A stretch of 64,000 bases of DNA from Martelella alba (GCF_006516955.1 NZ_VHLG01000020.1:1-64000), one strand, 5' to 3'; shown: positions 1 through 8,743, counted from the stretch's first letter. The notes: generated by a model from the letters alone, not told the origin. Translations and numbers: made by a program.

Positions 1-150
1 GGCAAGATCAGGGAAGACCTCGCGGAACGGCCTTGCCATGGCAATCTGTTCGTCAGTGATTTCAGGATTATCCGGGTCCGACGCGATCATGCGCTGGATC
101 TCAGCTTCTTCCTTGTCAGTCAGAGGCTGCTTCGAGGAAAATTTAGTCAT
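1..150 (-). CDS. brnA: BrnA-like antitoxin (partial, runs off the left edge)
   Basis: The first 50 residues of a small acidic protein are visible; the gene continues beyond position 1. It begins MTKFSSKQPLTDKEEAEIQ and contains DPDNPEITDEQIAMARPF, the early part typical of BrnA antitoxins, whose C-terminal half is a ribbon-helix-helix DNA-binding domain (outside the window). Its ATG overlaps the stop of the upstream toxin gene (TGATG), so the two are translationally coupled. In this family BrnA neutralises BrnT and represses the shared promoter. The match is by sequence pattern only, but the pairing with BrnT makes it secure. Confidence 0.8.
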   Translation of the reverse strand, partial: MTKFSSKQPLTDKEEAEIQRMIASDPDNPEITDEQIAMARPFREVFPDLA

Positions 151-395
151 CACAGGATCCTTTCCTTTCGACTGGCCGGGCGCATCGAAATAATCGAAAG
201 CGCTTCCGAACCGAGAGGTCTGAACACGACGGCGATGACCATTTCGCCCTTGAACTCCCCGATCGCCAGCCAGCGGCCAAGTTTGGCCGGTGCAACTTTC
301 GAACGATCGAAGAACTCGATATCGAGCTCGGAAAAGTCGAGCCCATGCTTTTCGATATTGGTCAGACGCTTGGCTTCATCATAGATGATCTGTAT
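150..395 (-). CDS. brnT: BrnT-family ribonuclease toxin, no canonical start codon
   Basis: Eighty-one codons encode a BrnT-like protein, with DEAKRLTNIEKHGLDF near the N-terminus and SEALSIISMRPASRKER at the C-terminus. BrnT toxins are small RNases that arrest translation. The frame opens at an ATA codon (395-393), followed by Gln-Ile-Ile-Tyr-Asp-Glu-Ala, exactly where the family normally starts. The only in-frame ATG upstream (413-411) is followed at once by TGA. Either a rare ATA/ATT start is used, or the start codon has mutated and the toxin is silenced. The reading frame is otherwise intact and overlaps brnA. Confidence 0.75.
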   Translation of the reverse strand: MQIIYDEAKRLTNIEKHGLDFSELDIEFFDRSKVAPAKLGRWLAIGEFKGEMVIAVVFRPLGSEALSIISMRPASRKERIL

Positions 396-403
396 TGAAT
401 AAA

Positions 404-459
404 TGTATCACATTAAGTCTCTCGGTCAACCATAGATGTGATACAATAAATCTTGTCAA
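404..459 (-). promoter_or_regulatory. Promoter and palindromic operator of the brnTA operon
   Basis: A perfect 10-bp inverted repeat, TGTATCACAT (404-413) and ATGTGATACA (436-445), lies just upstream of brnT. On the minus strand a consensus -35 hexamer TTGACA (459-454) precedes it; a -10 would fall near 436-429, but is weak (TCTATG or TATGGT). The repeat overlaps the presumed core promoter, as expected of an autorepressor site for the BrnTA complex. The repeat is seen directly; the regulatory role is inferred. Confidence 0.55.
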
Positions 460-500
460 ACTTTGACCTGTTTGCATCCTTGGAGGCAGGCCTGATGCCC

Positions 501-2288
501 TTAGTCTTCAAACTGGGCTGTCGCTGCGGCTTTTGCCTTCGCCAGCCTGTCTTCCTGCGCGTCATGGGCGGATTGAGTGGAAGCGGCAACATCCATCACG
601 ACATAATCTGCTTCCGTGATGGTGTGTGGCGGCAGCGGCAGGGGGGCGGTGAAGTCCTGGCTCTCGAACAGCGGCTTGTATTTGCTGTCCTCGTAATAGA
701 CGATCCGCTTGGCCCGGATCGGCATGTCGGCATCGACAACGATAATGATCTCATCAAGCGGCATGCGGCGGGCTTCGTCCTTTGTCAGGAGCGGGTGTTC
801 TTCTGTGCGCTCCGAAACACTGGTGCCGAACATGCCATCCTTTTGCGATCGGGATTTGCTGACGACGCGCTTGGTCGTTGTTCCCACGGAGGCGGACATT
901 TCCGCGATCGTGTCTTCTTCGCTCGGCGTCAGATAGAGCTTGATACCTGTTCCCGCCTGGATGGTCTTGCGGCCGTTCTCGCCATAATGCCTTTCCAGTT
1001 CTGGAATCGATTGGGTGACAATCGCCAGATTGACGCCGTAGCTGCGTAAAAGCGAGATACTGTCAACGATCTTCGGCATTTTGCCGAGGCGCTGAAACTC
1101 ATCGAGCAGGATCAGAACCGGAAAGGGTTCGTCCTTGCCCGGCTCGTGGTGCTGCATGGTGGCAACCAGGTCGGAGAAGAACAGGCGTGCCAGCGGCGCA
1201 ATCGGCTCGATATCGTCGGTCGGCACATTGAAATAGACCGTCTGCGGCTTTTTGCGGAAGGTCGCGAAATCGAAATCGGTGCTGTTGGTCACGGCGCAGG
1301 TATGCGGGTTCATCCATGTGGACATGCCGGCAGATGAGAGGACCGAGAGATAGGCCGAAAGCGTCTTCTCGGTGGTGTTCGACAGCTTCTGGAACAGAAC
1401 CTTTGCTTCAGGATCTTTGACCTCATCAGCATAGGCGGCGAATTTGGCATTGTTGTTCAGCGCCCCGCCAAAGGCCAGCCGGTAGACCTGGCCGAGGGTG
1501 AGATTGTCCTGTTCATAGGCCAGAATGGCGCAGGCGATAAAGACCTCGCGGCTGTTGGGCAGGAAGCCGGCGGCGCTGCTGTCTTCGGTCTGCAGGAACA
1601 ATGTGGCGATCTTTTCCAGCTCGGCCATGCGCTTGGCGCGATTGGAATAGGTCTTGATCCGGTCGAGCGGATTGTAGCGGAAGCTCGGCTGATCGAAATC
1701 GCGCGGGCAGAAGCGGTAGATCGCATGGCCCATCTTCTTGCGGAAGCGAGCGGTCATTTCGAAGTTCTCGCCCTTCACATCGAGGACAACGGCGCTGCCG
1801 AGATAGGTCAGAAGGTTCGGAATGACGAAACCGACATTCTTGCCGCGCCCGGTCGGTGCAACCAGCAGGCAGTGGGGGAATGCGCCCGAGGCGATGTAGC
1901 CGCCCTTTGCGGCCGGCTTTCCGGTTTTGCCGAGCGTGAAGGCGATGCAGGGATCGGCAAAGAAGTTCTTCTTTGCCAACTCGCTGCCACTCATCCAATG
2001 GGTTGAGCCGAACCGGGTGAGGCGTTCGGTGACGATGCGGGTGGCGAGCAGAAGGCCGGCGAGGAAAAAGCCCCCGATGGTCACGTTGATGATGTTCCAC
2101 ACACGCAGATCGACGGTGCGCAGCTGCCACCAGTGGCGGGCGATCCACAGAAGATCCGGCTCCGGCTGGCCGTACCAGTATTGAACGATGCCGGTTGCCA
2201 CGACATAGCCGATGGCTGCGGCAAAGATGGCGATGATCAGGGCGCCGCCGATCTGGCGGCCCCTGATTTCGGAAAAGCGTGTGCGCAT
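501..2288 (-). CDS. virD4: Type IV secretion coupling protein VirD4/TraG
   Basis: This 595-residue ATPase is the coupling protein that brings substrate (relaxosome DNA or effectors) to the secretion channel at the inner membrane. Two N-terminal membrane segments (about residues 14-34 and 66-84) are followed by Walker A APTGRGKN (144-151) and Walker B LILLDEFQRLGKMP. The length is normal for VirD4/TraG. It is the last gene of the long minus-strand virB operon and lies about 110 bp beyond a small membrane protein gene. A relaxase gene, often next to virD4, is not in the window. Confidence 0.93.
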   Translation of the reverse strand: MRTRFSEIRGRQIGGALIIAIFAAAIGYVVATGIVQYWYGQPEPDLLWIARHWWQLRTVDLRVWNIINVTIGGFFLAGLLLATRIVTERLTRFGSTHWMSGSELAKKNFFADPCIAFTLGKTGKPAAKGGYIASGAFPHCLLVAPTGRGKNVGFVIPNLLTYLGSAVVLDVKGENFEMTARFRKKMGHAIYRFCPRDFDQPSFRYNPLDRIKTYSNRAKRMAELEKIATLFLQTEDSSAAGFLPNSREVFIACAILAYEQDNLTLGQVYRLAFGGALNNNAKFAAYADEVKDPEAKVLFQKLSNTTEKTLSAYLSVLSSAGMSTWMNPHTCAVTNSTDFDFATFRKKPQTVYFNVPTDDIEPIAPLARLFFSDLVATMQHHEPGKDEPFPVLILLDEFQRLGKMPKIVDSISLLRSYGVNLAIVTQSIPELERHYGENGRKTIQAGTGIKLYLTPSEEDTIAEMSASVGTTTKRVVSKSRSQKDGMFGTSVSERTEEHPLLTKDEARRMPLDEIIIVVDADMPIRAKRIVYYEDSKYKPLFESQDFTAPLPLPPHTITEADYVVMDVAASTQSAHDAQEDRLAKAKAAATAQFED

Positions 2289-2396
2289 CGGCGCAACCTT
2301 TCATGACGGGAGGTTTGTTATTCGCTGCGGAGCCGGTGATGTTTCAGGCGCTTCTTTGCGGCACGGTGGCCGAGGCTGGCGGCCGTTTCAGGCCGC

Positions 2397-2633
2397 CTAG
2401 TTGTCATAGGCCGGGTTCCGGCGCAGCAGATAGACGATGCCGATCGGGGCGATGAACAGGGCAAAGCCCCATAGCACCGTATTCACGAGCAGCTTGCACC
2501 AGTAGAGCAGGATTGCCGGCCAGAGTGTCACGGTGTTGCCGGAAAGGATTTCCTTTGCCTTTTCCCAGACGAATTTCGAAAAGGGAAATAGCAGCGTATT
2601 GATCAGGGAAACCCCAACGAGTTGCGCGCGCAT
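2397..2633 (-). CDS. Small membrane protein of the T4SS operon
   Basis: This 78-residue protein has one or two hydrophobic segments (around WPAILLYWCKLLVNTVLWG and FALFIAPIGIVYLL) and a basic C-terminal tail. No family is recognised. Its ATG lies inside the end of the preceding small gene, so translation is probably coupled. It sits between virB6 and virD4, where small inner-membrane accessory proteins occur in several conjugation systems. It could be an accessory subunit or an exclusion protein; I cannot choose between these. Confidence 0.65.
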   Translation of the reverse strand: MRAQLVGVSLINTLLFPFSKFVWEKAKEILSGNTVTLWPAILLYWCKLLVNTVLWGFALFIAPIGIVYLLRRNPAYDN

Positions 2634-2758
2634 AGCGCTTCGTTGTCATAGCCGAATGCGATGACGCAGTTAATGGCGAGGAAGATCAGGCCAATCACGT
2701 AAGCGCGGACCAGATAGTGACGATCAAACGTGGCGAACAGGTATCGGATCTGGTTCAT
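2603..2758 (-). CDS. 51-residue membrane protein downstream of virB6
   Basis: This short gene encodes 51 residues beginning MNQIRYLFATFDRHYLVRAY, followed by one strongly hydrophobic helix (VIGLIFLAINCVIAFGY). Its ATG overlaps the virB6 stop codon (ATGA), and its 3' end overlaps the next small membrane gene by about 30 bp. The tight overlaps on both sides argue that it is translated. No homologue is recognised. It is probably an inner-membrane accessory of the VirB channel. Confidence 0.6.
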   Translation of the reverse strand: MNQIRYLFATFDRHYLVRAYVIGLIFLAINCVIAFGYDNEALCARNSLGFP

Positions 2759-3828
2759 TTCGAATCCTCCCTGTTTTTGTTGTTTCGCCTTTCGGCGTTT
2801 TCTTCCTGTTTTTTCGCCAGCCGTTCGGCTCGTTCATACATTCGAAGCGCCAAGCCCTGATTTGGTGATCGTGTGTTGTTGGGTGGTGCGGCTCCATTCT
2901 CATTCTGCCTGCTTAAGCCTTGTCCGGCTCCCCCGCTAAAATTCTTTGGTATCGGGTTTTCTTTCAGAACCGACTTTCCAAGTGTTGCAAGAGCAAATGC
3001 GGCCGCGATCGGGGAAGCCGCGGCGATAACGCCGGACAGGGCGCTGACGATCGTGGGAATGAAGATCACGCTGATCAGCAGAATGATCAGGCAGGTGAGA
3101 AAGGGGATGAAGTCAGAAATGCTCTGCGAGACGGACGCATCAAGAGTTTTTGAATATCCGATCACGAGACGCAGGACTGATCCGAGCAGGACCGCGATCA
3201 CGAGCGGGTAGAGCATATAATGAATGCAGCTATGCAGCCACTTATAAAAGTAGTCCTTTGTGGCCTCGAACATGCTGAGTGCGATGAAGATCGGCGCAAC
3301 CCCGATAAAGATCGTGACAATGATATTCGCAAAAATGAGCACTATTGCCACAGCCGCGCACAAAAGACCCACCGAGAAGGTGACAAGTGCACCCATGACT
3401 GCCCCGGTCATCCAGCCCATTGGGGCGAGCATCTGGTTGACCTGGGTTTTGTAGGCACTGAGAAAGCTGTCCATAGCGCCTGCCAGACCGCCGTTACTGG
3501 AGACGGTATGTCCGCCGTAGTTTCCCAGCAGTGTGTTGGCGATCGAGTCGATGGTGCCTTGAACCGCCATGGCGACCTTGTTGAACTCCGACCATTGCAG
3601 GCCGATGGTGATGATGGCGATCAGCTTGATGAGATTGACAAGGATCGCGCCCGGCGACATGGGGCGATATTGCAGCAGGATGTTAACGCCCATCAGGACC
3701 ACGGCGAGCGTCGCCGCCGTGGCGAATGTGGTGGACAGCTCGGATACGACCTCGCCAAAGGCAGAGGCTGCCACGTCGTTGAGCTGGTTTTGGGCGCTGT
3801 TTACAAAGCCTGAGATGACACCCATCAC
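2755..3828 (-). CDS. virB6: VirB6/TrbL-family inner-membrane channel protein
   Basis: This 357-residue polytopic protein has about six hydrophobic segments, including FATAATLAVVLMGVNILL and IFANIIVTIFIGVAPIFIAL, and a charged, Asn/Arg-rich C-terminus. VirB6 proteins form the inner-membrane part of the translocation pore. The conserved central Trp-containing motif, here DYFYKWLHSCIHYMLYPL, fits the family. The gene overlaps its neighbours by 4 bp on both sides. In this operon virB6 follows virB11 instead of virB5, a rearranged order compared with the Ti-plasmid virB operon. Confidence 0.9.
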   Translation of the reverse strand: MMGVISGFVNSAQNQLNDVAASAFGEVVSELSTTFATAATLAVVLMGVNILLQYRPMSPGAILVNLIKLIAIITIGLQWSEFNKVAMAVQGTIDSIANTLLGNYGGHTVSSNGGLAGAMDSFLSAYKTQVNQMLAPMGWMTGAVMGALVTFSVGLLCAAVAIVLIFANIIVTIFIGVAPIFIALSMFEATKDYFYKWLHSCIHYMLYPLVIAVLLGSVLRLVIGYSKTLDASVSQSISDFIPFLTCLIILLISVIFIPTIVSALSGVIAAASPIAAAFALATLGKSVLKENPIPKNFSGGAGQGLSRQNENGAAPPNNTRSPNQGLALRMYERAERLAKKQEENAERRNNKNREDSK

Positions 3829-4256
3829 TTGATCCCCTGGCTGCGGCAGTAGTTCGTGAACTGATTCAACATTCTCCCCCCTTCAACGACATAACCGGGG
3901 ATCCAAGGCGCATCGTCGGTGTTGAGGGGAAGGATTTTGGTCTGATATTCAGCCATAGCCGCGTCCCATGTCGGGAAACGTAATTCACAGGTGCATTTGC
4001 CAGCCTTCTTCAGATTTGCGGCAATCTGGCGAAAATGAATGGCCTCCAATATTCGCTCGCCGGGTTGTCCCTGTACCCATTTCTCTGCGATTTGCGGACG
4101 TCTATAGCCAGTGCAGCCGCCCAGCGTCGTATAGGTTTGTGCGTTTTGATCTTCATTCCTGAAGGTGAAAAATCCAGCGTCGGGCTGAGCCTGCTGAGCG
4201 GCGGCGGCGGTTGCAACGAGCGTTGCGGCGAGTGCCAGACATACGGTCCTATTCAT
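3825..4256 (-). CDS. Secreted cysteine-containing protein in the T4SS operon
   Basis: This 143-residue protein has a clear signal peptide (MNRTVCLALAATLVATAAAA) and a mature part with four cysteines (GGCTGY, KCTCEL and YCRSQ), suggesting two disulfides in the periplasm. No family is recognised. It overlaps virB11 upstream and virB6 downstream by 4 bp each, so it is a fixed part of the secretion operon and not a passenger. Possible roles are a periplasmic chaperone or stabiliser of the core complex, or an exclusion factor; these are guesses from position only. Confidence 0.75.
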   Translation of the reverse strand: MNRTVCLALAATLVATAAAAQQAQPDAGFFTFRNEDQNAQTYTTLGGCTGYRRPQIAEKWVQGQPGERILEAIHFRQIAANLKKAGKCTCELRFPTWDAAMAEYQTKILPLNTDDAPWIPGYVVEGGRMLNQFTNYCRSQGIK

Positions 4257-5230
4257 TGGGCTCCCTCCTCTTCGATCTGGTAGATTTCGGCGATGCCCCA
4301 GCGCCCGCCGGTCTTGCCGGACTGGATGATCACGTCGATGGTGCGGCGGATATAGGCAGTAAGGTTGTCGTAACTCATGGGAATGTCGGCGTGGCTTGCG
4401 GCGATGGCGAGACGATCAAGCGCCAGGCGCGGGGTCTCGGCATGGATGGTGGTCATCGAGCCGCCATGGCCGGTATTGATGGTTTCCAGAAAAGTCATGG
4501 CCTCACGGCCGCGCACCTCACCGACAATGATGCGGTCGGGCCTGAGCCGGAGCGTTGCTTCCAGCAGCTGGTTCGTGGTGCGCGACGTGCCGTCCCTGTC
4601 GGCGATCAGCGCCACGGTGTTGGGCTGATCGGGATAAAGCTCGCGGGAATCCTCAATGGTGATGATCCGGTCACTCGCCGGGATCATCGATATGATCTTT
4701 CTGAGCGCCACGGACTTTCCGCTTTCGGTGCCACCCGAGATCAGGATGTTCATCCTGTTCTCGACGGCAAAGCGCAAGGACTCCATCAGATTGCCAGTAG
4801 AGATCAGCTGAGCAAGGGCCTGGTTCTTTTCCCTGCGCTTTTGATCCAGCGACACCGGTTTATCATACAGCCAGTCAAGGGTGATCTGATCGAGTGGCAG
4901 CGCGGCAAACAGGCGGAAAGACAGGGCCGGTTCTCCTCCCGCTGTTGCCGGCGGGAGGACTGCCTGGGCGCGCAAGGGGCGGCCGTTATACGTGACGGAG
5001 GCCGAGATCAGCAGCTTGTTGCGGCCTGTCTGGGTGTGATTGGCGCCGGCAATATGATTGGTCAGCTTCAGGCTGAGGCCCTCGTCAACCATTTCGCCGG
5101 TATCGACCATGGCGTGATCACCGCGTCTGAGCAGCCAGATCCGGCGATCCGGATTGATCGAGAGTTCAATCGTGGCCGGATCATCCAGCCATTGGGCAAA
5201 GCGGCTGAGATAGTGTTCGACGTGATCCAT
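4253..5230 (-). CDS. virB11: VirB11 traffic ATPase
   Basis: This 325-residue hexameric ATPase energises pilus assembly and substrate transfer at the cytoplasmic face. Walker A is GGTESGKS (166-173), with Glu where most family members have Gly. Next come the Asp box (IITIEDSRELY), Walker B (RPDRIIVGEVRG) and the His box (GHGGSMTTIHAE). The length is normal. It overlaps virB10 by one base and the following secreted protein gene by 4 bp. Confidence 0.95.
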   Translation of the reverse strand: MDHVEHYLSRFAQWLDDPATIELSINPDRRIWLLRRGDHAMVDTGEMVDEGLSLKLTNHIAGANHTQTGRNKLLISASVTYNGRPLRAQAVLPPATAGGEPALSFRLFAALPLDQITLDWLYDKPVSLDQKRREKNQALAQLISTGNLMESLRFAVENRMNILISGGTESGKSVALRKIISMIPASDRIITIEDSRELYPDQPNTVALIADRDGTSRTTNQLLEATLRLRPDRIIVGEVRGREAMTFLETINTGHGGSMTTIHAETPRLALDRLAIAASHADIPMSYDNLTAYIRRTIDVIIQSGKTGGRWGIAEIYQIEEEGAQ

Positions 5231-6540
5231 CAGAAGATCTCCAGATCGCGATCGACCATGATTGTGATTTCCGATCCCTGATCGATGCCGAGCGTCGGTT
5301 TGCGGTTGAGATAGGCTGAAAGCGTATTGCCGAGCGCCCCGGAAAGGCTTTGCGACATGGCGGCGGCGATATCCGAACTCTTGTCGTTGTCGCCCTTGTC
5401 TTCAATGAGAAGCGCAGGCGCGAGTGTGATCAGGCTGACAAGAGCGGCGGAGCCGAACCGTTCGGTGAAATGGGTATCGACCTTGCCGCTGGCACCGGAG
5501 CGGCCAATGGCATCCCCGCCATAGGCACCGATATTGACGGTCTGGTTGTCAGGCATGATGATCCGGTGCCAAACGATCATGACGCGGCGCTGGCCGAGTA
5601 CGATATCGTCGGAATAGGCACCGACGACATGAGAGCCGCGCGGAATGAGAACGCGGCTTCCATCGAAGGAATGAACGTCTTCGGTGGTGATGGCGCGGAT
5701 TGCGCCGGGCAGGTCCGTGTTGATGGCGGTCTCAAGTGCCGCCTGGATCATGGTCCCCTGCATCACGGTGTTGGCCGGATTGGCGATGACCTTCGCCTTT
5801 TCGACGGTTGCCGGCTTTGCCTGTTCGCGGGCGAAGAGTTCGTTATTGCTCATCATACGGGCAGCTGCGCTGTCGCCGGTGGCCGTTTCGCTGTTGCCGG
5901 AACGGGCATAGGCGACCATCGGGGAATTGACGCGCTGCTGATAAAGATCTTCGTCGCTATGGTCTGGCGGCGTTTCATTGAGACCGCGCAGGCGGGCGGC
6001 ATCGAGATTGGCCTGCATGATCTTCAGTTGCCGGTCTCGTTCTTCGAGCGCCCTGCGGTTCTCCTTCTGTGCATCGTCAAAGGTGGCCTGCAGCTTTGTC
6101 AGCTGGGCAAGCAATTCTTCGATCTTCTCGTCATTGCCGTTGTCTTCCTGCTGTTCTGCAGCCGGCGGGGCTTCCGCTTTTGGCTGGTTGCGCAGGGCTT
6201 CGAGTTCGGCCTTGAGTGCGGCGATCTGTTCCAGCAATTCCGGATCCGGCTCAGCTGCCGGCGCTGGCTGTTGCTGTGGTCTGGCGAGTAGCCCGAAGGG
6301 GTCGCCATTGTTGGTCTGGAACTGTTCGGCGCTGCCGGTTGCAAGCGTCTTTTCCGGTTTCGGCCAGTAGACGAAGACCAGAAAACCGGCTGCGAGGCCG
6401 ATCATGACGACGGCTGGAAGAAGGCGGCCCTTGAATGCTGCTTTAGGCTGGCCGCCACGGCGTTGCTTCTTTGCCGTATCGATCGCATCGGCCATGCGGG
6501 CGGCATCGGTTTCCGGGCTGGTGTCTTGCTCCTGGGTCAT
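5230..6540 (-). CDS. virB10: VirB10 core-complex protein
   Basis: VirB10 spans both membranes and transmits ATP energy to the outer-membrane pore. This 436-residue version has a cytoplasmic Lys/Arg-rich N-terminus, one membrane helix (LLPAVVMIGLAAGFLVFVYW), a Pro/Glu-rich coiled-coil region (LEQIAALKAELEALRNQ and further heptads) and the C-terminal beta-barrel domain with the conserved RVLIPRGSHVVGAY. I chose the ATG at 6540 (MTQEQDTSPETD), which overlaps the virB9 stop as ATGA; a frame extension upstream lies inside virB9. Confidence 0.95.
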   Translation of the reverse strand: MTQEQDTSPETDAARMADAIDTAKKQRRGGQPKAAFKGRLLPAVVMIGLAAGFLVFVYWPKPEKTLATGSAEQFQTNNGDPFGLLARPQQQPAPAAEPDPELLEQIAALKAELEALRNQPKAEAPPAAEQQEDNGNDEKIEELLAQLTKLQATFDDAQKENRRALEERDRQLKIMQANLDAARLRGLNETPPDHSDEDLYQQRVNSPMVAYARSGNSETATGDSAAARMMSNNELFAREQAKPATVEKAKVIANPANTVMQGTMIQAALETAINTDLPGAIRAITTEDVHSFDGSRVLIPRGSHVVGAYSDDIVLGQRRVMIVWHRIIMPDNQTVNIGAYGGDAIGRSGASGKVDTHFTERFGSAALVSLITLAPALLIEDKGDNDKSSDIAAAMSQSLSGALGNTLSAYLNRKPTLGIDQGSEITIMVDRDLEIF

Positions 6541-7256
6541 TTTGTTGGATCCATCATGGCGACGACGGTCTCGGTGGTTCCGGCACGCAGGACCCAATAT
6601 TGGGAAATCCCGCTGACGCGGACGGTTCCGTCGGCAGTTGTCGTGGAATTGACGGTGCGCTCTGGCCCCGTCTGTGTCTTGAAGATCGCAGGCACGCGGC
6701 CGGCATCGGGAAAGCGGAAATAGGTGAAGGCCCCGTCATCCCAGACCTGAAGCGGGGTGATGTCGTTCAGGACGTTGGCGCCGTATGACGTATAGGGGGC
6801 CGTGCGTTTGACCATCTTGCTGGATGCCGCGCTGCCCGTATTCTTGCTCGAAACCCCGCCATCGAAGCGGACGGCGTAATAGGCGGCATGGCCGGTTTCC
6901 CTGATCTCGAAATAATAGGCGCGGCGATTGGTATAGACGGAGGCGTTGGTCACGGCCCCTTCCGCCACCGGCTTGATGCCAAAGGCCTGTCCACCTGCTG
7001 CCGGCTGCGGCTCCTGAAACCCTGCGGTGTCACCCATCAGGATATTGGTGATGTATTCGCCGGGACCGAACTCGATCATGGTTGTGCGCAGCCGGTTGGT
7101 GTCGATCCTGTAGACTTGGCCGTCCACATAGCGGGCGTTTCTGACGCGGCTGTCATAGCGACCGGCAGCGGGAACGGATTCCGCCATGGCCGGGCTGGTC
7201 AGGACCGGAAGGACAGTCATAAGAACTGCAAGCGGTGCGATAAGAAACCGTCTCAC
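6537..7256 (-). CDS. virB9: VirB9 outer-membrane complex protein
   Basis: This 239-residue protein carries a signal peptide (ending near SPAMA) and the VirB9/CagX fold, including VYRIDTNRLRTTMIEFGPGE and the C-terminal ISQYWVLRAGTTETVVA motif. VirB9 forms the outer-membrane ring with VirB7 and VirB10. It overlaps virB8 upstream and virB10 downstream by 4 bp each. Confidence 0.94.
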   Translation of the reverse strand: MRRFLIAPLAVLMTVLPVLTSPAMAESVPAAGRYDSRVRNARYVDGQVYRIDTNRLRTTMIEFGPGEYITNILMGDTAGFQEPQPAAGGQAFGIKPVAEGAVTNASVYTNRRAYYFEIRETGHAAYYAVRFDGGVSSKNTGSAASSKMVKRTAPYTSYGANVLNDITPLQVWDDGAFTYFRFPDAGRVPAIFKTQTGPERTVNSTTTADGTVRVSGISQYWVLRAGTTETVVAMMDPTK

Positions 7257-7933
7257 TGGCTGGCCTCCTTTGCCTTGAAGCGTTCGGCGACCACCCGGTA
7301 ATCCTTGACCTTGAAGCCGAATGGATTGTTCCAGATATCCTGCAGGTCACGCAGCGTGGATGGCTCAAAATCATAGGCGAGCGTGACAACGAAGGTCCCC
7401 TCGCTGACGCCATCCGGGGAGGTCAGCCGTTTGGTGATGCGCGCTTGCGCCCGCTGATTAGAAATCTGCGTGATCGAGGCAATGGCAACGTCGATACGGG
7501 CGTGACTACCATAGACAGAAGGCGGATAGTTCGGATTGGCCGCGTCCCATAACCCGTTAAGCGAGGTCAGCGCTTCACCGGTCGAACGATCGATGACGCT
7601 TTTGATGCGCAGATCATTGTCGAGCTGGTTATAGGTCTCACGGTCATGCACATAGGCGTGAATCAGAGACTGAAGAACGGCCTCTTTCTCATGCATGCCG
7701 ATGGTACCCACGCGAGCCTGCGGCAAAGCCACGCCCGTGGCCGGATCGAAGGGCACGAGAACGGGCGGTGGCTTGTCGATGACGAGGGCTTCGACACCGG
7801 CAAGGAGGCAACCGGCAGCGCCGAAGGTGAGGCTGACGAGGGCAATTTTGCGCCACCGCGCTTCACGATCGCGCGCGCCGAAGATCAGTTCCTCTTCAAG
7901 AAGGTCTTTTACAGATGCCATGGCGGGCCTCAC
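7253..7933 (-). CDS. virB8: VirB8 inner-membrane assembly factor
   Basis: This 226-residue bitopic protein has a short cytoplasmic tail, one membrane helix (IALVSLTFGAAGCLLAGVEAL) and a periplasmic VirB8 domain with VHDRETYNQLDNDLRIKSV and NPFGFKVKDYRV near the end. VirB8 nucleates assembly of the VirB core. A second in-frame start four codons downstream (MASVKDLLEEE, 7921) is also plausible. Overlaps of 4 bp link it to virB5 and virB9. Confidence 0.93.
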   Translation of the reverse strand: MRPAMASVKDLLEEELIFGARDREARWRKIALVSLTFGAAGCLLAGVEALVIDKPPPVLVPFDPATGVALPQARVGTIGMHEKEAVLQSLIHAYVHDRETYNQLDNDLRIKSVIDRSTGEALTSLNGLWDAANPNYPPSVYGSHARIDVAIASITQISNQRAQARITKRLTSPDGVSEGTFVVTLAYDFEPSTLRDLQDIWNNPFGFKVKDYRVVAERFKAKEASQ

Positions 7934-8733
7934 TCGGTTGAAAACGTCATGTATTTGCGTTCTTCGGCAATCGCCGCTGCCGAGAGCACGCCGGCCTGGC
8001 CGTTATAGACAGCCTCGATCGACTGCAGTTCGAGCGACTTGGCGAGCTGGACGGAAAGCTCGGCCAGCATGCGGGTGTTGAGATCGATGGACTCTTTAAT
8101 GTCGGTGCTGCTCTTCGACATGTTGACGATCTTTTCGACCCGCTGCAGCGACTGACCTGTTTCGGAGTAGGTCTGTTCGGCGGACGCCGCCAGAACCGCG
8201 CCAGCCGAGGCCTGGCTTGCTGCCCGCTGCGCGCCGGGGTCTGCCGACTGCGCCAGTGCCGAGACATTTTCCTGAGACAGTCCGGCGGCGGACAAGGCCT
8301 GTGTGACGCCCTTGCGCATAACAGAGCTCTTGCCATCGGCGAAGCCGGACCAATTGCCGGTCTTGCCGGCATTGATGGTACCGAGCACGTCACCAAGACT
8401 GGATTTGAGAACACCGTCGAGCCTGGGGCCGGCGTCTTCAAGTTTCAGATCATCCATTGCCATGCCGACGATATCGCGCGCGCCGGAAAACTGGCCGTAG
8501 ATCTCTTTCAGTTGGGTAAGTTGCGCCTCAAGCCGCTTGATCTGTGTTTTAGCCTGTTCGAGGATACCCTTCTGAATGTCGGCGTCAGCCTCCATGACGA
8601 GCCATTGTGCATAGGTCTGGGCCAGACTTGCTTCATCGCTGGTCGGGATGCCTGATGGCAGGGACTGTGCATGGGATTGCGATGCGAGAAAGCCGGTCAC
8701 GGCGAGCGAAAGAATGAAGGATGTGCGTTTCAT
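7930..8733 (-). CDS. virB5: VirB5-like minor pilus subunit
   Basis: This 267-residue protein has a signal peptide (MKRTSFILSLAVTGFLASQSHA) and a helical body with heptad-like stretches (ILEQAKTQIKRLEAQLTQLKEIY), as expected for VirB5/TrbJ proteins at the pilus tip. I prefer the ATG at 8733; a GTG three codons upstream (8742) is the alternative. Its C-terminus EERKYMTFSTE resembles the end of the preceding gene product (GERAYMTFSNQ), indicating that the two proteins share a module. Confidence 0.85.
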   Translation of the reverse strand: MKRTSFILSLAVTGFLASQSHAQSLPSGIPTSDEASLAQTYAQWLVMEADADIQKGILEQAKTQIKRLEAQLTQLKEIYGQFSGARDIVGMAMDDLKLEDAGPRLDGVLKSSLGDVLGTINAGKTGNWSGFADGKSSVMRKGVTQALSAAGLSQENVSALAQSADPGAQRAASQASAGAVLAASAEQTYSETGQSLQRVEKIVNMSKSSTDIKESIDLNTRMLAELSVQLAKSLELQSIEAVYNGQAGVLSAAAIAEERKYMTFSTE

Positions 8734-8743
8734 CGGGGTCACT

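Noticed and set aside
4211-5281. Long open frame (356 codons) on the plus strand
   Set aside because: It is antisense to virB11 and parts of its neighbours, whose motifs and 4-bp overlaps are decisive.
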